Positions 58,295 to 64,000 of a stretch of DNA of 64,000 nt are shown here, piece by piece. Made by a program: the position numbers and the translations under genes. The stretch comes from Poecilobothrus nobilitatus. Its lineage: Eukaryota; Arthropoda; Insecta; Diptera; Dolichopodidae. The stretch is from contig OX352773.1 of NCBI GenBank assembly GCA_947095535.1, positions 232,791,477-232,855,476 on the forward strand, read 5' to 3'. Every line of letters starts with the position of its first letter. Positions within the stretch are counted from its first letter, which is position 1. The notes beneath the pieces were generated by a model. It made no database searches, was not told the origin of the DNA, and worked only from the letters and a program-made list of their open reading frames with translations.

Positions 58295-58725
58295 CGGGTG
58301 TTCTACATAAAAGTGCAAACACTTCGAAGATGATTCCAGAGACTAAAAATAAAAAAAAATTGTATGGTCAGGGGATCTATTATTAGTCCTTTTCAAGATA
58401 TTGGGACTTTTAAGTTTTTTTATTTTACATTATTAATTACCGAAAAGTACTTAATTCACATGCGCCACAGAAGTTAACTTAGTTTTATTTGAAAGCTTAT
58501 TCCTCAAGATTTCATCTACTGAAGAATTTATTGCCTTGGAGTAATTTTGCAAAGCATTTGAGTCGAGTGTTATTCGGCAATTAATAATAGAAAACAGAAT
58601 AATATAAAAGTCCAAATATCTCGAAAAGAATAATAATGGACCTCTCCTTCTCATATAATATTTTTCTAGTTTTAGTCTCAGAAATCACCTCCTGAAATAT
58701 TTGCACTCTTATACGGAACACCCTG
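58295..58725. mobile_element. Foldback MITE with ~165-bp inverted arms, TATA flanks
   Basis: The left end CGGGTGTTCTACATAAAAGT with GCAAACACTTC pairs with the right end whose complement is CAGGGTGTTCCGTATAAGAG with TGCAAATATTTC. Similarity continues inward through GAGACTAAAA, AGTCCTTTTCAAGATATTGG with GACTTTTA (right: TTCTTTTCGAGATATTTGGA) and ATTATTAATTACCGAA (right: TTGCCGAA). Arms are about 165 bp around a ~90-bp centre. TATA stands at 58291-58294 and 58726-58729, a possible 4-bp target duplication. The minus frame 58451-58654 is a shadow of the arm. Confidence 0.8.
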
Positions 58726-58729
58726 TATA

Positions 58730-59474
58730 TAATAATTATTATATTATTAATTGACTTACGTGTTTTTTTCTCTTTTTTACCGCCTTTATTTTTTGATTGA
58801 TAGGGATTGAGAGGAATTCGAATTTCTTTTGATATGGTGGTATTTTTGTCAGTATGGTTTCTTTCTCAGTTCTAATTAAAAAAAATTTGCAAACCTACAT
58901 TGAAGATATACGTAGGTATAAATTTATCTTAACCATAATGTTAAATTTTAAATAAATCTAGTGAAGTGGGTTTTATATATCTAATATAAGTATTTTGTAC
59001 CTAATATCTATATTATAATATATACAATAAATACAAAGATGTTTTTGTTAAATTAAAATAAAATAATTATTTTTCTAACTGATTTCAATTCGTTTTTATA
59101 ATTGAAAAAATGTCGTCGTCGTTGTTTTCTATATATTTTAAATCGATAACAAAATAAGTATGCAAAATTAATTAAAATACAATAATTTGTGCAAATATTA
59201 ATTTGCAATATCTAATATATATGTTTTTATGTCTACATTTATAATTTATAAAATAATATAGATTATGTATACAATTGTATATTTGTATATACATAAGTGT
59301 ATATAATATAGGAAAATGACAATTTCACATTTTTCAAATTATTTATATGGTAATTTTGTAGGAGGAAATTAAATAAATTGTTACAATATGTTGTAATATA
59401 CACATGTACATATATTATATACATAAAATATACATAACATTTTATATTATATTAGTAACAAGAATTATTATTGA
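58730..59474. other. AT-rich DNA, no gene recognised
   Basis: TATA-rich sequence from 58.97 to 59.46 kb; a GTCGTCGTCGTTG triplet run near 59112. No coding signal. Confidence 0.5.
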
Positions 59475-59863
59475 CAGTATGAAATAACTCCTTAAGAAAT
59501 AACACCGCAACCTAAAAATGAAATATGTAAGTCCTTAACATTTTGTTTTGTTTTTTTTTGGTGAGGAGTTCATTTTAGCTTAACACTATATATATTTGCG
59601 AAATTCGTAAAATGGCGATTTTCTAACGAAATCCCTCTGTCTGAAATCTGATCCAATTACACTTTTTTTCATGCGTCATATTTCAACATAAAGTACTTTA
59701 AAATGATTTATTTTCTTTTAATTTTGAGGGCTTATTTTGTTTGGTGTGGAGTTATTTCCGAAGAATTGGGGTCTTATTTTATTATGAAATAGTTCCAAAA
59801 TTTGATATGGAATTATTTAATTTTTTGATACGGAGCTATTTCTTGATGAGTTATTTCCTACTG
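59475..59863. mobile_element. MITE with CAGTA(T/G)GAAATAACTC inverted ends
   Basis: The left end CAGTATGAAATAACTCCTTA with AGAAATAACACCG mirrors the right end, complement CAGTAGGAAATAACTCATCA with AGAAATAGCTCCG. About 33 bp pair with about five mismatches. The right half also contains degenerate direct repeats of GGAGTTATTTCYKAWGAATT (59754-59855). ATTATTATT lies on both outer sides, a possible target duplication, but low complexity makes this weak. No coding capacity; superfamily unknown. Confidence 0.7.
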
Positions 59864-60889
59864 CCATTATTATTATCTGTTTAAAATTTAGAATAAAATA
59901 GAATTTTTTATATGTTAAAATAATTTATTTTATGTCTTTAATTTGTAGAAATATTTTTAATTAAACTTTTAAAAGGAGTGTACAATATTTGTTATTAATC
60001 CAGCCCAAGTAAAATAAATATTATGTATTAGTTAATCAAGTTTTAAATATCGATAAAATTATAAAGTAAATAAACCAATTTAAATATTTTCAAAAATTAC
60101 AAAAGTTATCTTATTTTTGCATAATACTTGGTGTATGAATATTATTTAGCTATAGTAGATAAATGCTATAAAACTAACAGTGATTTATTCAAGCTTAATG
60201 AAAATGACATCGCCTTATACTAAACTTAAATTTATCGGCTGGCATTACTTTGGTAAAAGATTAATTGGATTTGGTACAATATAGTATTTCGCATAAGATT
60301 TACTTTGAAATAGAATTCTTCGTTTTTTTTAAAACTTATTTTCTATTGAATGTATCAAATTTTACTGTAAAAAATTTTAGGTACTCCAGATAGTACGTAC
60401 ATACACCTTCCAGATAGTACTAATTACACTTTCCTTTTTCTTGTTAAAAATTTAATTTGTTTTTTGTATGAAAATATGTATAAGTATAATAATATAATGC
60501 TGTAATATTTTGGTACTGAAAAAATTCAATTTAAAAAAGTTTATAACTAATTTAAAGATTTCAACAATATATCCGTGTCGACACATAAATTATTACGAAA
60601 AAAATGTCTTATTACATAGTCTTTTAACATTTGGAAATCCAGTCCTAAAGCTTTTTGAAAATTTTCGTCAAAGCCTTAGCTACATTTTTCATGTAATACT
60701 TGTAGAACTATGACTTCAATTAAACTTAGAATTAACGGTAAAATTGATCATTTATAGAAAAAAAACCTGAATATTGGAAAGATAAATTCATTACTATTTC
60801 AATCAGTTGAGTGTTCTGATGCCTTATAGTGGCGCAAAGCGTATTAAAATTGATTAATAGTAAATTATGTTCCAAGTATGGTATAGTGT
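59864..60889. other. AT-rich DNA, no gene recognised
   Basis: A CCAGATAGTAC word is duplicated at 60386 and 60409. The 60510-60713 plus frame shows no domain. Confidence 0.5.
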
Positions 60890-61500
60890 GAAAAGAAATT
60901 TGTTTTTGTGTATTTATATTTAAACAAATAAATGTAACAGTAAGTCGATGCAATTGACTTACTTATACCCTACACCTAAAAAATTCAAATTAAATTAAAA
61001 ATCCATAAGTTATTTTAGTTAGGTATTAAGCTAAAAAAATAAACGCTTTTGTACAAAATTTCAGATTTCTATCTTTATTAAATTCGAAGATATGTTTGTT
61101 AGGTCTTGGGAAGTGTGTGAAGACACCCGGACCACCACCCCAATTCATCTAAAATTTTAGAGACATCATCAGAGCGGGGTAGAACACTCTTATATCAAAT
61201 TTGAAGTTTCTATCTTTATTAATTTCGAAGATATTTTTGTTCGGTTTTGGGAGTTGTGTGGGAGGTACTCGAACAACTCCTACAAATCATCTCAAATTTT
61301 GAACAAATCAGGGATTCAAGAAACAACACCGTATTACCAAATTTGAAGTTTCTATGGACGGACATCGCTAAATCGACTCAGGAGGTGGTCCTGATTCAGA
61401 ATATATATTATACATGTCCATATCTAACTCGCTTCCTTTTGGTGGTTACAAAAACCATAGCAAAGTTAATATACCCTATACTTTAGGTGTAGGGTATAAA
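60890..61500 (-). repeat. Repeat B (GTCCGTCC family), copy 2
   Basis: Reverse-complement relative of 13790-14625, with the blocks ACATCGCTAAATCGACTCAG, GAGGTGGTCCTGATTCAGAA, TAACTCGCTTCCTTTTGGTG and TACCCTACACC. An internal unit is repeated: TATCTTTATTAAWTTCGAAG with ATATKTTTGTTMGG near 61070 and 61212. A perfect 18-bp inverted pair TTATACCCTACACCTAAA / TTTAGGTGTAGGGTATAA lies at 60963-60980 and 61482-61499. The plus frame 61247-61486 translates the repeat and is not a gene. Confidence 0.75.
61470..61498. other. Hairpin at repeat B end
   Basis: TATACCCTA and TAGGGTATA form a perfect 9-bp stem around an 11-nt loop. Confidence 0.65.
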
Positions 61501-61539
61501 AGGGCGGATTTATTGCCACTGAAATAAGAAAATTAAAAT

Positions 61540-61618
61540 TGTTGTAAGGGGAAATTTATTCTTAAAAATTACGTGACATGTGTCAGTTTCAAACCTACGC
61601 CCCCGTCGGTGTTATAGA
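61540..61618 (-). mobile_element. tRNA-derived SINE, copy 5 (truncated)
   Basis: On the minus strand: CTATAACACCGACGGGGGCG, a B-box-like GGTTTGAAACT, then TGACACATGTC and GAATAAATTTCCCC. This matches the central third of copies 1-4 (ACACCGAGG, GGTTCGAATCC, ACACACGTCG, TTATTCCCCCTTA). The A-box end and the 3' tail are missing. It abuts the end of repeat B. Confidence 0.55.
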
Positions 61619-62064
61619 ATTTGCAAAAATACAGTCAAATGTCACTATACAGGCAAATGAAATACAGGTACATGACACGATCCCAAAATCTACACCTTAA
61701 CTCGTAAAAATGTAAGATCTAGCACAATTTTTATGCATTCGACCCAATGAATACAAAATATGATATAACGTATTTACTGTATGCTACTGAAAGATTAATA
61801 ATATCTATCTACAGATTTACAAAATAAAATATTATTTAAAAAAACTTTCTTGTTTTTTGAACATTTTTAATTTTACATAATTAAAAGGAAAACTCTTTTA
61901 ATTAATAAAATCTGAATTTTTCATTGTCTTTAATTGGATTGTGGTTGAATTTAATATTACATACATATATTATATATTATGTATGTGGTGAAATGTTAAT
62001 TTTATTTTTCTTATTGTTATTTATAAAATTTTTCATTCATTACTTTTATATAAATAAAATATTT
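61619..62064. other. AT-rich DNA, no gene recognised
   Basis: The plus frame at 61924-62169 runs into the MITE that follows and is not a gene. Confidence 0.5.
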
Positions 62065-62068
62065 TTAA

Positions 62069-62684
62069 CCATTCCGTACTCGTCTAAGGGTCTTTTTGAC
62101 CTAAATCAATTTTTGATGTCAATAACTATTTTTCTTAAGCATAATGCTCTTCATTTTCCCAGTAGATGAGTTTTAATATTTTCTGAATCAATAACTGTCA
62201 TTTTCTCGATTTTTTGAAAACTTTATTTGCAATGTGAAAAATAGTCTGGTTCACTTAATTTGTGATTTCCTAAAATCCTTAAATTTGTTTTTGTTTCCAA
62301 TTTTTTGTTCTAAACTCTATTAAAACTTGTATTCAAGAATAATATTTTATCATCAAATTTTACATAAGAATGAATTTTAGTGTACGTTTACAGGGCAGTT
62401 ACAACTAAAGATGTCAAAAATGCAAAATATATGTGCTAATAAATATTTTATAAATGCTTTTATTTTGACACTTTTTTTGAAATATTCGCTTTGTTTAATA
62501 AATTTAATGGTATATTATAAATAAATGTTTTATTATTTGTAAAAATAAATTTATATTAATTGAAAAAAGAAATTATTCAGATGATATTTTATATTATTAA
62601 CGCATATTTATGTATTTTTAAGTTTGGGTCAAAATGACTCAGAGCAAGTTCTTATGAAAAACATATTACGCGAGTCCCTTAGGG
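62069..62684 (+). mobile_element. piggyBac-type MITE, copy 2 (616 bp, TTAA-flanked)
   Basis: TTAA at 62065-62068 and 62685-62688. The ends are CCATTCCGTACTCGTC on the left and, on the opposite strand, CCCTAAGGGACTCGCG on the right. GGGTCTTTTTGACC just inside the left end has the inverted counterpart GGGTCAAAATGACTC near 62626. The interior matches 14665-15259 in the same orientation (ATGCTCTTCATTTT, GAGTTTTAATATT, AATAACTGTCATTTTCTCG, ATTTTTTGAAAACTTTATT, TATATTATTAACGCA). It keeps about 50 bp near the right end that copy 1 lacks. Confidence 0.85.
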
Positions 62685-62688
62685 TTAA

Positions 62689-64000
62689 TTAATATTTTTT
62701 TTTACTCAAAATTAAAAAAAAAATTATATTATATTTAACATTTTCTCCTTTGCAAAAAATAATAGTTATATTGCAGAAACATATACATATGTTAACACGT
62801 ATGTTAAATATTGAAAAAATTTTGCGAACATTTTTTAAATATTGTCTTATAGTCGTACGAACATATTTCTAAAGGCATAATAAATTTAATATTATGTTTG
62901 TGACACCTTAAAGGAGATGAGATAATTAATATAGAAAAGTAAATCATATTATATTTATTCTTGCTCAGGATTGAATCTTGAATTGGTATACATCTGCAAA
63001 ATTTACAATCTTCTTTATTTTTCAATTTAAATTACAATACATATTAAATAAGTACATACCTATTTTCCATTTTAATGCAATTTATTTCGAATTACCAGAA
63101 ACATTTAAATATAAACAGAAATGTGGTGTAATATTAGTGGAAGTATATTTATTTAGACATAAACCATGACACTATAATGAAAACTATATGTACTATATAT
63201 AATTTTGGTATAATACAATCATTCTTTTCATGGATATTTTTATTTTTTTTAATTTATTAATTTTCAACAATTACTAATTCCAATTTTTTTAAAAATTTCT
63301 TGCTATATGTATATAATCTATAGATTATTATTATTTGTGTGTTTCGTGTGGAACTTAATTAGAGACACAAACCATAGCGATTTTAATATATGCAGTAAAC
63401 ACTAAACTATTGTGAAATTTTTCAATTTTCCGTATAAAATTTTGAAAAAAATTCCATGGTCCTTTATAATAAATATTCAAAAAAAAACACTTTCATTGTA
63501 AATAAAAAGAATGGTAAAAAATGGTAAAAAATCGGAAAACGATTTCGGTCATAATAGGTATATAGCTCGTAGACCTGTAAAGATTACAATAAATTCATGA
63601 ATTTTTATAGTATTGTCGTCAATATGGACATTACATTTAAGATAAAATACTACCTATATGAAAAACAAAAAACCAAAATTAAAAATGAAATTATTTTAAA
63701 TATAATTATGTTATCTGGTGACGGGATCTTATCATATACCCATAAGGTATCATTATCATACTATTATTATAATACAATTTTTATATTAAAAAAAAGATTT
63801 AATCCAACCTATATTTAAATTTTTTTTTAAATTATATTTTTTTAAACAAAAATCCAAAAAATAAAATATTATAAACTTTATCGGTTTTATTACACTTTGA
63901 CTGAAGTACCCTTAAATTTCGATAAATAGTTCTGAATATGGTTCATTTTTTATACCCTCTTTAAAAAAAAAAACTGTCACAAACATATGGTAAAAATTTA
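62689..64000. other. AT-rich DNA, no gene recognised
   Basis: Open frames at 62804-63025, 62978-63169 and 63597-63818 overlap on both strands or have AT-noise composition with no motif. ATGGTAAAA is duplicated near 63510. Confidence 0.5.

Noticed and set aside
58451..58654. 67-codon minus frame
   Set aside because: It lies in the arm and centre of the foldback MITE and has no motif.
61247..61486. 79-codon plus frame with balanced-looking residues
   Set aside because: It lies entirely within repeat B; the homologous copy at 14 kb does not keep the frame.

Overview
The window is 64 kb of very A+T-rich eukaryotic DNA, by eye three quarters A+T or more, full of homopolymer A/T runs. I could not support a single intact host protein-coding gene. 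Nearly all open frames are under 100 codons and are poly-Phe/Lys/Asn/Ile translations of AT-rich sequence. The repeat content suggests an insect: a tRNA-derived SINE, a LOA-type LINE tail, Jockey/CR1-like reverse transcriptase fossils, piggyBac-type MITEs and a pogo/Tigger-like transposase remnant. A fly (Diptera) is my best guess, because a noncoding repeat carrying GAGTCGATTTAACGATGTCC closely resembles sequence common in dipteran elements. A hemipteran is not excluded. The window is best read as intergenic or long-intron DNA that accumulates transposon debris.

Layout. 0-8 kb: SINE copy 1, two opposed copies of a noncoding repeat (here called R2) and a short 5'-truncated LOA-type insertion at 7714-8087 with a perfect 14-bp target-site duplication. 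8-18 kb: a diverged SINE, small tandem repeats, a copy of repeat B (the GTCCGTCC repeat), a 595-bp TTAA-flanked piggyBac-type MITE and an unexplained GC-richer patch. 18-26.4 kb: a homopolymer- and microsatellite-rich block in which I saw no transposon remnants. 26.4-36 kb: two coding-looking small ORFs, a Jockey-like RT fossil, a Tigger/pogo transposase tail with a terminal repeat and a PCNA-box-like motif, and a second RT fossil on the minus strand. 36-48 kb: a piggyBac-derived element keeping an N-terminal coding remnant, SINE copies 3 and 4, and tandem repeats. 48-64 kb: a dense series of non-autonomous inverted-repeat elements (CACCGGTG family, a palindromic foldback at 50.4 kb, MITEs at 51.7, 58.3 and 59.5 kb), more R2, a second inverted copy of repeat B, a truncated SINE and a second copy of the 14.7-kb MITE family.

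How parts relate. The elements are mostly non-autonomous, so any mobility would have depended on proteins encoded elsewhere: LINE reverse transcriptase for the SINEs, piggyBac transposase for the TTAA elements. No locally encoded enzyme is intact. The points most worth a second look are the exact LOA insertion footprint, the TTAA elements, the pogo-like tail, the 12-mer CACATAACGGTA shared between otherwise different repeats, two candidate recursive-splice motifs and the two small ORFs near 26.4 kb. I found no convincing new multi-gene system. Coordinates were counted by eye and may be off by a few bases, and repeat boundaries by more.
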